Notes under the pieces: generated by a model | Told to the model about the DNA's origin: nothing | What the model saw: only the letters and a program-made list of their open reading frames with translations | Databases searched by the model: none | Made by a program: the position numbers and the translations under genes | Assembly (NCBI GenBank): GCA_963758205.1 | Contig: CAVWUM010000001.1 | Location: forward strand, 868,001 to 932,000 | Length of the DNA stretch: 64,000 nucleotides | DNA from: Owenweeksia sp963758205 | Lineage (GTDB): Bacteria > Bacteroidota > Bacteroidia > Flavobacteriales > Schleiferiaceae | Reading direction: 5' to 3' | Shown here: in pieces, positions 19,475 to 27,308 of the stretch | Numbering within the stretch: position 1 is the stretch's first letter | How the letters are laid out: each line of letters opens with the position of its first letter

Positions 19475-21751
19475 TTATAAAAACTCCCCTTTGCCATTCT
19501 GTACTGTTTTTTTAATACCTACATCCAGCGAAAATCGACTGTCTATTTTTCCCTGCGGGATAATATCAGGAGCCAGGTAGGTGGCCGTAAGTTGAGCTTC
19601 AAAGTTTTTGGGTAGCTTAAAAAAACCGTTGTACTTGGCGGTGCCTGAAATGATCTGTTGCTGGTAAGCACTAAAATTGCTGGGGACGGGGTAGAGGTTT
19701 AAAACCGAAAATGCATCAATTTGGTTTCGGTACGCATTCAGGTTAAGGTTGTATGAAAACCAGCCTTCACCTTTTCTTGAATACACTAACTCAAGCCCAC
19801 TATTATAGCTCCGCCCTGCATTTTGGAAAACATTGTATATCAAAGTGCTTCCGGGCACAGTTGTGGCAATACGGGTGATGGTGCCATCCACTATACGGTG
19901 GTAAAGCGCAGCATATATAAAGCTCTTCTTCCATCCGGTTTTGTAGCCCAGTTCCATACTATTGGTAAACTGCGGACTTAATGCAGGGTTACCCACTTTT
20001 ATGATTTCAGCATCGTCATATTTGGGGAATATTCTAATGTCCACCTCCGCGGGCCTGTCTACCCTTCGATTGTAAAAAAAGGAAAGCTTATTACGAGAAT
20101 TGAGTTTATAGGCCAGCCTAAGGTTTGGGAAGGGCTGGAAGTAACTGTATCCATTACTTTGATAGGTGGGGTGCTGTTCGTTTACCTCATAATTCAGATC
20201 CACGTATTCCACCCGCAAGCCAATCTCCGCCTCATATTTTTGATTTTCGAAAACGTAGTTACCATATACGGCTGGTATGGTTTCCTTGTACACGGCCTTG
20301 CCTCCGGCACTACTATCAAGAGGAGAGTTGAGGCCCGGGTAAAACTGCATATTTGTTGGGATACTGCGCTCGCGAAACTTTATACCTGCTTCAGCCCGTC
20401 CATATTTTAGGGGCCTTATGTAATCCAGGTTAAAATCAGCTACTTGTTCATCGCTAAGTAATTTAAACCTGTCTTTTCCCGTAAAGGTGGGATTGATGTT
20501 TTCAAAAAAATACTGTTCATCCTCACGATGAAAGGTGTAGTTGAAACCGAGCTTCAACAAATGACCAGGATCCGCAAACTTATGCTGGTAAGAAGCGGTA
20601 GCCATCACAGTTGTTTTTAGTTCGTCCTCCAAAAAACGCCACAGCCTAACCCTCTCTGAATAATCATCATTAAAAAAAGGTTCATCTCCATTGTCTAAAA
20701 TCTTTTCGCGGCCATAAAGTCCGGAAATGGTCAGCATGTTTTTGGTGTTCATGTTCCAGTCACAACCAGCTTTAGTGGTCAAAAAACCAGTGTTGCGGTT
20801 CCTTACCGATTGTTGATGAATCACACTCCCGTCATCATAAGTACGGGTTACAAACTCATTTTTGTTGAGGGTTTCGGTATAGAGGTAATCGGCCTGCACA
20901 AAGGCGTTGATTTTTCCCTTACGGTAATTCAGCGAAAGCGAAGGGTTGATCTTTGGAGTTTGCTGATACTGCTGGCGAATAGTTGGAAGGCTTTCTTTTT
21001 TTATCCAAAGTGCACCCAGGCCACCTGCCAGTCCAGCCTTACCTGTAAAGCCACTTTGGTCTTCCTTTTTTAGGATGATATTGATAATTCCGGCACTGCC
21101 GTTGGCATCGTATTTGGCGCCCGGATTATTAATAATTTCTATACGTTCAAAGGCTGATGCCGGAATATTGTCAAGTCCACTTTGGCTTCCAAAACCTGTA
21201 AGTGCTGTCTGCTTGCCATCAATTAGTACAGTCACTTTATCGCTCCCGCGTAATTCCAGCTTTCCCTCCTGGGCTGTAACCCCTGGTAGGTTTTGCATGG
21301 CCTGCAATACAGAGCCTCCGCTTTGGCTGGGGTTGTCGGAAAGGGTGTAGGTTTTCTTATCCATTTTTCCGCCTATTTCTGCCTGTGTTGCAGTTACCTG
21401 TACCTCGTTTAATGTGGAGGATTCTTCCTTAAGAGTAAGTATGCCTACATTAATAAAAGCACTGAGGCTACCAATAAATAGAGGTTTCTGCATAGTTTGA
21501 TAACCAATAAATGAGGCTTCCAAAAAATATTTTCCTGGAGCCACATTAGGGATGGAAAATCTTCCTTGCTCATCAGTGATTGTTCCTGAAATAAATGTGG
21601 AATCGTTTTCCGTTTTGAGCAGCACATTTACAAAGCTGAGCGGGTTTGTAGTGATTTTATCATGAACAACCCCTGAAAGTGTGACATTGGAGATTTGGGC
21701 ATCGGAAACAAATCCCCATAGAAAAATGAGAATAGCTAATTTTTTCTGCAT
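19475..21751 (-). CDS. TonB-dependent receptor-like outer-membrane barrel, C-terminus frameshifted
   Basis: 758 residues from the ATG at 21751: signal peptide, a CarboxypepD_reg beta-sandwich (about 25-105), a plug domain (TLNEVQVTATQAEIGGKMDKKTY...VLQAMQNLPGV...LRGSDKVTVLIDG) and a barrel of the outer-membrane beta-barrel type found in Bacteroidota peptide/metal receptors. No TonB box or SusD partner is evident. The frame stops at 19475 inside the barrel (NGKGEFL*). The next frame continues with a perfect family ending (FINATDLLNTMIIRQEV...RIGYSYKF) to a stop at 19350. Adding one base in the T5 run near 19482 restores a full-length protein, so the last strands and terminal Phe are lost. Confidence 0.85.
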   Translation of the reverse strand: MQKKLAILIFLWGFVSDAQISNVTLSGVVHDKITTNPLSFVNVLLKTENDSTFISGTITDEQGRFSIPNVAPGKYFLEASFIGYQTMQKPLFIGSLSAFINVGILTLKEESSTLNEVQVTATQAEIGGKMDKKTYTLSDNPSQSGGSVLQAMQNLPGVTAQEGKLELRGSDKVTVLIDGKQTALTGFGSQSGLDNIPASAFERIEIINNPGAKYDANGSAGIINIILKKEDQSGFTGKAGLAGGLGALWIKKESLPTIRQQYQQTPKINPSLSLNYRKGKINAFVQADYLYTETLNKNEFVTRTYDDGSVIHQQSVRNRNTGFLTTKAGCDWNMNTKNMLTISGLYGREKILDNGDEPFFNDDYSERVRLWRFLEDELKTTVMATASYQHKFADPGHLLKLGFNYTFHREDEQYFFENINPTFTGKDRFKLLSDEQVADFNLDYIRPLKYGRAEAGIKFRERSIPTNMQFYPGLNSPLDSSAGGKAVYKETIPAVYGNYVFENQKYEAEIGLRVEYVDLNYEVNEQHPTYQSNGYSYFQPFPNLRLAYKLNSRNKLSFFYNRRVDRPAEVDIRIFPKYDDAEIIKVGNPALSPQFTNSMELGYKTGWKKSFIYAALYHRIVDGTITRIATTVPGSTLIYNVFQNAGRSYNSGLELVYSRKGEGWFSYNLNLNAYRNQIDAFSVLNLYPVPSNFSAYQQQIISGTAKYNGFFKLPKNFEAQLTATYLAPDIIPQGKIDSRFSLDVGIKKTVQNGKGEFL

Positions 21752-21770
21752 CAAAATAATATTAGATAAA

Positions 21771-21798
21771 TACAGCCCCGCTGATTTGCGGGGCTGTA
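21771..21798 (-). terminator. Terminator hairpin after the PepSY-like gene
   Basis: TACAGCCCCGC (21771-21781) pairs with GCGGGGCTGTA (21788-21798) around a short loop, flanked by A/T runs. It lies 24 bp beyond the stop of the leftward PepSY-like gene and just before the receptor gene. Confidence 0.75.
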
Positions 21799-21821
21799 TT
21801 TCAACTTAAAACTAAACTCAA

Positions 21822-22277
21822 TCAATCCTCTTCATCCGACTCCGGTTCCTGTTTTTTGCTTTTTACGGTGCCATCTGCGGCAAACACTACTTCCCACTCT
21901 TCATCGTCTTTTTCAAGAGCTACCTCATAAGCTACCTCGCCATTGGCCATTTCTATCTTTTCGGGCTCTTCCGCTTTATATCCGGCAAACTGAGTTTTAA
22001 TGGCATCACTCACTGCGACTGGCAGTTCGCTCATTTTAACTTCGGTTTCCGTTTGTTGCCAATTTCCTTGTAGATCAAAATTGGCACTCATTTCCCTGCC
22101 GTTCATTTTAAATTCCGCCTCCCACTCATTGTCGTTTTCCATTTCCCACTGTACCGATTTCGCTTCGGGATACTTTTGCTTAAATGCGTTTTGCACTTCA
22201 GCCGGGGCCTTTTGCTGGGCGCAGGCCGTGATGATGCCAAATAGTAAGGCCACTAAACTTAATCCTGTTTTTTGCAT
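21822..22277 (-). CDS. PepSY-like periplasmic protein
   Basis: 151 residues with an export signal (TGLSLVALLFGIITACAQQ; the TAC could serve as a lipobox). Two PepSY-like/BLIP-like beta repeats follow (VQNAFKQKYPEAKSVQWEMENDNEWEAEF and VSDAIKTQFAGYKAEEPEKIEMANGEVAYEVAL), and the tail is acidic. Such proteins are common in Bacteroidota beside two-component systems and may inhibit or sense something in the periplasm; the ligand is unknown. It is divided from the histidine kinase gene by about 50 bp holding tandem 11-bp repeats also found before the regulator gene, suggesting control by that system. Confidence 0.8.
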   Translation of the reverse strand: MQKTGLSLVALLFGIITACAQQKAPAEVQNAFKQKYPEAKSVQWEMENDNEWEAEFKMNGREMSANFDLQGNWQQTETEVKMSELPVAVSDAIKTQFAGYKAEEPEKIEMANGEVAYEVALEKDDEEWEVVFAADGTVKSKKQEPESDEED

Positions 22278-22309
22278 GGTGTCTGATTTTGATGTAAACC
22301 TAGTGAGTG

Positions 22310-22331
22310 ATTCTAAAGCAATTCTGAATTT
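22310..22331 (-). promoter_or_regulatory. Candidate response-regulator site for the PepSY-like gene
   Basis: Two adjacent 11-mers, ATTCTAAAGCA and ATTCTGAATTT, share ATTCTRAA with an 11-bp period, the spacing expected for an OmpR-family dimer on one face of DNA. They lie 33 bp upstream of the PepSY-like start and match the pair at 24317-24338. Confidence 0.55.
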
Positions 22332-23574
22332 AAACCGTCACAATAAAATGGTGACAGTTTTCGGAATATTGATACTCTATACCCCATTGATTTAATTCAC
22401 AAATCTGCCTTACAATAGCCAGCCCCAGTCCATGAGAGTTTTCAGAATTTGAACTTTTATAAAACCGTTCAAATAGTTTTTCGGTGTCCTTTGTAATCGG
22501 TTCCCCTGAATTAGAAAAAACAAAGTGCCTTCCTTCATTATAAACCTTAACCAATGCTCCATGCACGCTGTGGTGGTATGCGTTGGCCATAAGGTTGCCG
22601 ATTAATATATCCAAGAGAGCGGGATTAGTGGTTACGTTGAGTTTTGCATCAACATCAAATTTTGGATGGATATTTTTTGTGGCAAAAAGTTCTTCCATCA
22701 TTTCCAAATGCTTACTCCTCTCATTATTAAGATTCACATCCTCCTTAATCGGGAATTGACCGTTTTCAATTTTTGTAAGGAGTAGCAGGTTTCGGTTTAA
22801 TTTGCTAAGGCGTGTGGCGGCTTCTCTTGCAGAGGCAATACGGTGGGCTGAGGTTTCATCAAGATTTTGACTTTGGCTCAGTTGATCAAGGCTTGAAAGA
22901 ATTATGGCCAGGGGTGTCTGTATTTCATGCGAGGCATTTTCTGAAAAGCTTTTCAATGAACGATAGTCGCGCTGCACCTTACCAATCATCCTTGTGAGTA
23001 CATCATTGAGTTCAATAAACTCCTGAACGGGGCTTTCTTCGAGTGTCAATTGTTTTTGTCCTTGGAGAGAAAAGGCTTGTACCTGTTTGAGATTGTTAAA
23101 AAAAGGATCCCAGATTTTTTTGGTAAATCGTTGATTGGCTATATACGTACCGGCCAACAGTAATAGTGAGCAACCTAAAAAGACTCCGAATATTACGAGC
23201 AAAAAATCTTCCCACTCCAGGCGAGAGGTGGCGGTGGTTATTTTGTAGGATGTGCCGTCAACAGTTCGGATTGCCGTTATCATGCGATAATCTTCATATT
23301 CCGCCTCATTGGAATCAAATACAAGTGTATCGGCAAATGCATCAGGTTTGTAAAATACCGGCTCCTTTAATTGAGTTATTTCAGTAAATGGGTCAAAAAC
23401 CTCATTTCCCTCAATTAACACTTGTTCTACCCCTTTCACCTTAAGTGCCAATTGTTCGTCTAGCTCATCAAGTACTAAAAAGCGAAGTGTAACAAATAAA
23501 ATAATGGCGGTTAATAATAGTGATATCAGAATCGAAAAGGCATTTATCCTGGCGGTTATTGTGAGTAGTTTCAT
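22330..23574 (-). CDS. Sensor histidine kinase
   Basis: 414 residues. Membrane helix 1 is near 11-32, a periplasmic sensing region spans about 33-130, and helix 2 is near 133-156. The dimerisation/phosphoacceptor H-box is FSENASHEIQTPLA (His near 215). The ATP-binding domain has an N-box (LLDILIGNLMANAYHH) and a G-box (HGLGLAIVRQI). No HAMP domain is obvious. The ATG overlaps the regulator's stop (ATGA), so kinase and regulator are translationally coupled. Confidence 0.92.
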   Translation of the reverse strand: MKLLTITARINAFSILISLLLTAIILFVTLRFLVLDELDEQLALKVKGVEQVLIEGNEVFDPFTEITQLKEPVFYKPDAFADTLVFDSNEAEYEDYRMITAIRTVDGTSYKITTATSRLEWEDFLLVIFGVFLGCSLLLLAGTYIANQRFTKKIWDPFFNNLKQVQAFSLQGQKQLTLEESPVQEFIELNDVLTRMIGKVQRDYRSLKSFSENASHEIQTPLAIILSSLDQLSQSQNLDETSAHRIASAREAATRLSKLNRNLLLLTKIENGQFPIKEDVNLNNERSKHLEMMEELFATKNIHPKFDVDAKLNVTTNPALLDILIGNLMANAYHHSVHGALVKVYNEGRHFVFSNSGEPITKDTEKLFERFYKSSNSENSHGLGLAIVRQICELNQWGIEYQYSENCHHFIVTV

Positions 23575-24248
23575 GGTAATTGCAGTTTGTAGCCAAGTCC
23601 ATAAATCGTTTGTATATAGTCCACACGCAAAGCGGCCTTTATCTTTTTACGCAGGTTTTTCATGTGTACATATAAAAAATCGAAGTTATCTGCTAAATCA
23701 GCATTTTCACCCAACAGATGCTCTGCTAAGTCCTGTTTGCTAAGCACACGACCGGGGTTTATCATAAAGTACTCCAGCAGCTGATATTCTTTACCGGTGA
23801 GCTCCAGTATTTCATTTTTTGCTTTCGCGGAATGGGAACGTAGGTCCAATGTGATTTCACCAAACTGTAAAACGGGGTTTCCACCTCCCATGTTTCTGCG
23901 AATAATTGCGTGGATTCGAGCGTTCAATTCCGCCATGTGAAAAGGCTTGGTTAGGTAATCGTCTGCACCTATACTAAGGCCATTCAGTTTATCGTCCAAT
24001 GAATCTTTTGCGGAAAGGATGAGAACAGATGTGTTTAAATTCCTGGATTTTAATTGCCTCAAAAGCTCCAGTCCGCTACCACCTGGTAAGCCAATATCCA
24101 GCACCACCAGTTCATACTCATATACGGCCAGTTTATCCTCACCCTCATTAAAATTAGCGGCCGTTTCGCATTGGTAGCCCTGTCCTTTTAAAAAGGACGA
24201 TATATCTTCCCTTAGTTCAGGCTGATCCTCCACTATGAGTAATTTCAT
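23571..24248 (-). CDS. OmpR-family response regulator
   Basis: 225 residues from the ATG at 24248; the 17 codons upstream are not family-like. The receiver domain has the acidic pair ED at 7-8, the phospho-acceptor Asp in VVLDIGLPGGSG (about 51), and Lys in LTKPFH. The C-terminal winged helix (LTGKEYQLLEYFMINPGRVLSKQDLAEHL ... VHMKNLRKKI) binds tandem DNA half-sites. It is encoded upstream of its kinase, and tandem 11-bp repeats at 24317 suggest autoregulation. Confidence 0.94.
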   Translation of the reverse strand: MKLLIVEDQPELREDISSFLKGQGYQCETAANFNEGEDKLAVYEYELVVLDIGLPGGSGLELLRQLKSRNLNTSVLILSAKDSLDDKLNGLSIGADDYLTKPFHMAELNARIHAIIRRNMGGGNPVLQFGEITLDLRSHSAKAKNEILELTGKEYQLLEYFMINPGRVLSKQDLAEHLLGENADLADNFDFLYVHMKNLRKKIKAALRVDYIQTIYGLGYKLQLP

Positions 24249-24316
24249 GACTCGGCAATGTATTTTAATGAAAATGATCAACCCTGTTGGGTTCATCAAC
24301 GCAAAGTAGCCGATAA

Positions 24317-24338
24317 ATTCTGAAGCAAATCTGAAGAT
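24317..24338 (-). promoter_or_regulatory. Candidate autoregulatory site of the two-component operon
   Basis: ATTCTGAAGCA followed directly by AATCTGAAGAT; TCTGAAG repeats with an exact 11-bp period. It lies 69 bp before the regulator start and resembles the pair at 22310. Confidence 0.55.
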
Positions 24339-24413
24339 TTAAAAATACCTCAGGGCTTAAAGTCTTTTAACAGATTTATCGTGATGGAATTGGTTAGTGA
24401 GCTTCCTATCAGC

Positions 24414-25973
24414 TTAATCTGCCTGTTGCAGGTAGCTACCCTCTTTTACCGTAGGATAAACCTCTTCATAACTAAGGTTATCGCCATGCAGTTGCTTAAA
24501 GATGAGCTTGCGATTCAAATCCTCTAAAGAACGGCAACCGGCCGCAGCAAATAGCTCCAGAAATTCCTTAAGGGTTTGATTGTGGTAATTTTTCACCCGT
24601 TTCCATTTATCCTCTACCACAAGCCCCCGCATAAGGCTTGCTTTATTGGTGGTAACACCTGTAGGGCACATGTTGGTATCACATTTTAAGGCCTGTATGC
24701 AGCCCAGGGCAAACATCATCCCGCGGGCGGAATTACACACATCAGCCCCCAGGCAGAAGGCTTTAAAAATATCAAAAGCAGTAATAATCTTGGTAGCCGT
24801 TACTACTTTAATATCCTTACGGAGATCATACCCTCTAAGGGTATCCACCACAAATACCAGCGCTCTTTCCCACGGCATGCCTACATAATTCGAAAAATCG
24901 ATTGGCGCAGCTCCGGTGCCACCTTCACCTCCATCTACCGTAATAAAATCGGGTTTAATACCGGTTTCTACCATCTTTTTACAGATATCAATAAACTCTT
25001 CCTTACTACCTATGGATAGCTTAAAGCCTACCGGTTTTCCATAGCTCAGCTCTCGGAGTTGCTTTACAAAACCCAATAGACCTTCGGCATTGCTAAAGGC
25101 AGAGTGCCCGGGTGGGGATAACACTGTGGTGTGGGGTTCTACCCCTCGTATTTGGGCTATCTCTTTATTGTTTTTAGCTGCGGGCAATACACCGCCATGT
25201 CCTGGCTTGGCTCCCTGAGAAATTTTAATCTCAATCATCTTTACCTCGGTGCGGGCAGCCTGTTCCTTATATTTTTCAGGGGAAAAATGTCCATCGTCCG
25301 TGCGGCAACCAAAATAGCCGGTGCCAATTTCCCACACCAAATCACCACCCTGAAGGTGGTAAGGTGCAATTCCGCCTTCTCCAGTATCATGAAAAAAATT
25401 ACCGGCCTTAGCCCCTTTGTTTAGAGCCAAAACTGCATTCTTGCTTAATGCGCCAAAACTCATGGCTGAAATATTAAACAGGCTGGCAGAGTAGGGATGT
25501 TTACATTCCGGGCCACCAATGGTTACGCGGGGTGCTTCATCCAATACCTTAGTAGGATAAATGCTGTGCTTCATCCACTTATAATCTTCGGCCTCCACGT
25601 CAAGCTCAGTGCCAAAGGGGTGTGTTTCATTTTGCAACTTGGCCCGTTCGTATACATAGGCGCGGTGGTTTCTGTCAATCGGTTTTCCATCCGTATCAGA
25701 TTCAATAAAATACTGGTGTATTTCGGGCGCTATCATTTCAAATAAATAGCGGGCATGCCCTATTACAGGGAAGTTTCTTAAAATGGTGTGTTTTTTCTGA
25801 ACCAGATCATAAACCCCAATAAGGATAACAACACCGGCAAGCCCAATAAGGGTGTATTCCGGCCAGCGTATGAGGCATACCCCGATAGCAATAACTACTA
25901 TAGTGATGTTGGCAAAAATGATGCTTCTGCGCATCATCAGGGTTTTGAGGTTGCTGGCTTTCTTATTATTCAT
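24414..25973 (-). CDS. FMN-binding glutamate synthase family protein
   Basis: 519 residues from the ATG at 25973 (a start 51 bp upstream gives an unlikely leader). Two N-terminal membrane helices (near 18-60) precede a glutamate synthase central/FMN domain: ISAMSFGALSKNAVLALNKGA, HDTGEGGIAPYHL, IEIKISQGAKPGHGG, TVDGGEGGTGAAP and the iron-sulfur-type Cys run CIQALKCDTNMCPTGV. It lacks the glutaminase and gltD-like parts, so it is a stand-alone YerD-like membrane-associated oxidoreductase rather than true glutamate synthase. Its substrate is unknown. Confidence 0.9.
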   Translation of the reverse strand: MNNKKASNLKTLMMRRSIIFANITIVVIAIGVCLIRWPEYTLIGLAGVVILIGVYDLVQKKHTILRNFPVIGHARYLFEMIAPEIHQYFIESDTDGKPIDRNHRAYVYERAKLQNETHPFGTELDVEAEDYKWMKHSIYPTKVLDEAPRVTIGGPECKHPYSASLFNISAMSFGALSKNAVLALNKGAKAGNFFHDTGEGGIAPYHLQGGDLVWEIGTGYFGCRTDDGHFSPEKYKEQAARTEVKMIEIKISQGAKPGHGGVLPAAKNNKEIAQIRGVEPHTTVLSPPGHSAFSNAEGLLGFVKQLRELSYGKPVGFKLSIGSKEEFIDICKKMVETGIKPDFITVDGGEGGTGAAPIDFSNYVGMPWERALVFVVDTLRGYDLRKDIKVVTATKIITAFDIFKAFCLGADVCNSARGMMFALGCIQALKCDTNMCPTGVTTNKASLMRGLVVEDKWKRVKNYHNQTLKEFLELFAAAGCRSLEDLNRKLIFKQLHGDNLSYEEVYPTVKEGSYLQQAD

Positions 25974-26059
25974 AAGTATGTGGGATTGACATTGGTTCAA
26001 CAGTAACTCCCTTAGCAAGTTCAAACATTTGTCCGGATTTCAACTATACTATCAAACAT

Positions 26060-26090
26060 AAAAAAACCCTCTCGCTTGCGTACGAGAGGG
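26060..26090 (-). terminator. Rho-independent terminator (leftward)
   Basis: CCCTCTCG (26067-26074) and CGAGAGGG (26083-26090) form an 8-bp stem; read leftwards it is followed by a run of seven T. It ends the coiled-coil membrane protein gene. Confidence 0.85.
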
Positions 26091-26134
26091 CTTCTTCTAA
26101 ACCAAAAACCTATTGAGAACGAAAATCTTAAAAC

Positions 26135-26998
26135 CTATCTGAGCTTTACCTGGCAGCTTACCATGTAAGTGGTGCCGTTGTAAATATCTATGGTGTACAC
26201 ACCTTTGCCTAGTTTCTTTTTGGGCTCATACTTCATTTCTATGCGCTTGGTTACCTCAAAGTCGCCCATGGGCTCAAGGCTGGCAATAAGGTCAGAGCCA
26301 TCTTCCATATCTACTATCGTAGCTGTTAAGCCATCCTCTTCCTTATCTATCACCTTTCCTTCAGGAGTTTTGATTTTGAACTGTATGTTTTCAACTACAG
26401 TTTGAGGAAGGTCAAAGCCCACTTTCAACTTTTTGGTTTTCCGGGCAACTACGGTCAGTTTTTCATTTTTACCACGGCTGGTTTCCACACGATAGTTGTT
26501 GGCGGCAAAAGCTTTCATCAATTCATTATTGGCAGTAAGCTCTTTATTTTTAGCTGTAAGGCTGGCGAGTTGTGAGCTGAAGTCGGCATTGCGGGCCTCA
26601 AGTGAAGCAATCTGTGCAGTTAGTCCTTCTATTTGCTTTTCAAGATCGCCACGCATCTTTTTAAAATTGGCCAGCTCTTTAGCTGAGGTTTTGTTGGAGT
26701 TGGCTGCTTTTAGCTCCTTTTCTTTTTTGGCAAGGTCAGCCTGAGCTGCTGCAAGGTATTTATCAAGCTCAGCATTTTTACCCTGTAGTGCGGCCAGTTT
26801 TGCCTTAAAATTTTTAATCTCCTTATCTAAAGACAACTTCTCTGATAAGATACTTTCATTTTTCAACTTTGCACCATTGAGCAAATCTTCCAGCGATCTG
26901 TTAGAATCGTGGATAATAATCATCCCGACAAGGGCAATTACGAATAGTGCGGTAGACGCGGCCGCTATGATTCTGTCTCTTTTTTCTGCTGTTTTCAT
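26135..26998 (-). CDS. Membrane-anchored coiled-coil protein
   Basis: 287 residues. A single N-terminal membrane helix (residues 11-28, IAAASTALFVIALVGMIII) is followed by a long coiled coil (about 35-165, with ELDKYLAAAQADLAKKEKELKA and similar heptads). A small beta domain forms the C-terminus (about 175-287, KLKVGFDLPQTVVENIQFKIKTPEGK). It is probably anchored in the inner membrane with the beta domain in the periplasm. The family is not named. Four tandem 11-bp repeats upstream and the nearby kinase/regulator pair suggest regulation by that two-component system. Confidence 0.75.
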   Translation of the reverse strand: MKTAEKRDRIIAAASTALFVIALVGMIIIHDSNRSLEDLLNGAKLKNESILSEKLSLDKEIKNFKAKLAALQGKNAELDKYLAAAQADLAKKEKELKAANSNKTSAKELANFKKMRGDLEKQIEGLTAQIASLEARNADFSSQLASLTAKNKELTANNELMKAFAANNYRVETSRGKNEKLTVVARKTKKLKVGFDLPQTVVENIQFKIKTPEGKVIDKEEDGLTATIVDMEDGSDLIASLEPMGDFEVTKRIEMKYEPKKKLGKGVYTIDIYNGTTYMVSCQVKLR

Positions 26999-27048
26999 CG
27001 CTTAGAAAATGTGTTAGTTGTTTTATTTTCTGAGACAAAGGTGCAGGG

Positions 27049-27092
27049 GTGAAATTAGGACGGAATTAAAATGAAATTAAAATGCGATTAAA
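27049..27092 (-). promoter_or_regulatory. Four tandem 11-bp repeats upstream of the coiled-coil gene
   Basis: GTGAAATTAGG, ACGGAATTAAA, ATGAAATTAAA and ATGCGATTAAA follow one another without gap, with consensus ATGnAATTAAA. They begin about 50 bp upstream of the start at 26998. The 11-bp period suits two dimers of an OmpR-family regulator, such as the one encoded at 28685-29362. Confidence 0.55.
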
Positions 27093-27191
27093 GTTTGTAT
27101 GGTCAGACTCTGCCCGATTTTGTCATGGTTTTCCGCAATAGTGTAGTGGAAAATGGAAAACCACGCCAAAAATCGTTTACGATATTGAAAA

Positions 27192-27255
27192 CCTTACCCC
27201 GCGCTTTGGCACGGGGCTATTACTATGCCACCCCGCTGGGGTGGTGCTTCAAAGG
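27192..27255. repeat. Dispersed-type hairpin repeat
   Basis: ACCCCG...CGGGG (about 27196-27215) and the strong hairpin CCACCCCGCTGGGGTGG (about 27227-27243) lie in an otherwise empty 310-bp gap. The general form (an extragenic G/C hairpin pair around GGCTATTACTATGCC) resembles extragenic repeats I associate with Bacteroidota genomes. A separate 9-bp inverted repeat TGGTTTTCC/GGAAAACCA sits at 27126-27163. Confidence 0.5.
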
Positions 27256-27308
27256 GTTAAGAAGTGGTTCTGATAGATTGTATTTGACACTAAATGCTGG
27301 CAGGGCTT

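Noticed and set aside
19475..19490. Programmed -1 frameshifting in the TonB receptor
   Set aside because: No canonical slippery heptamer in the right phase; a simple indel in the T run explains the break better.
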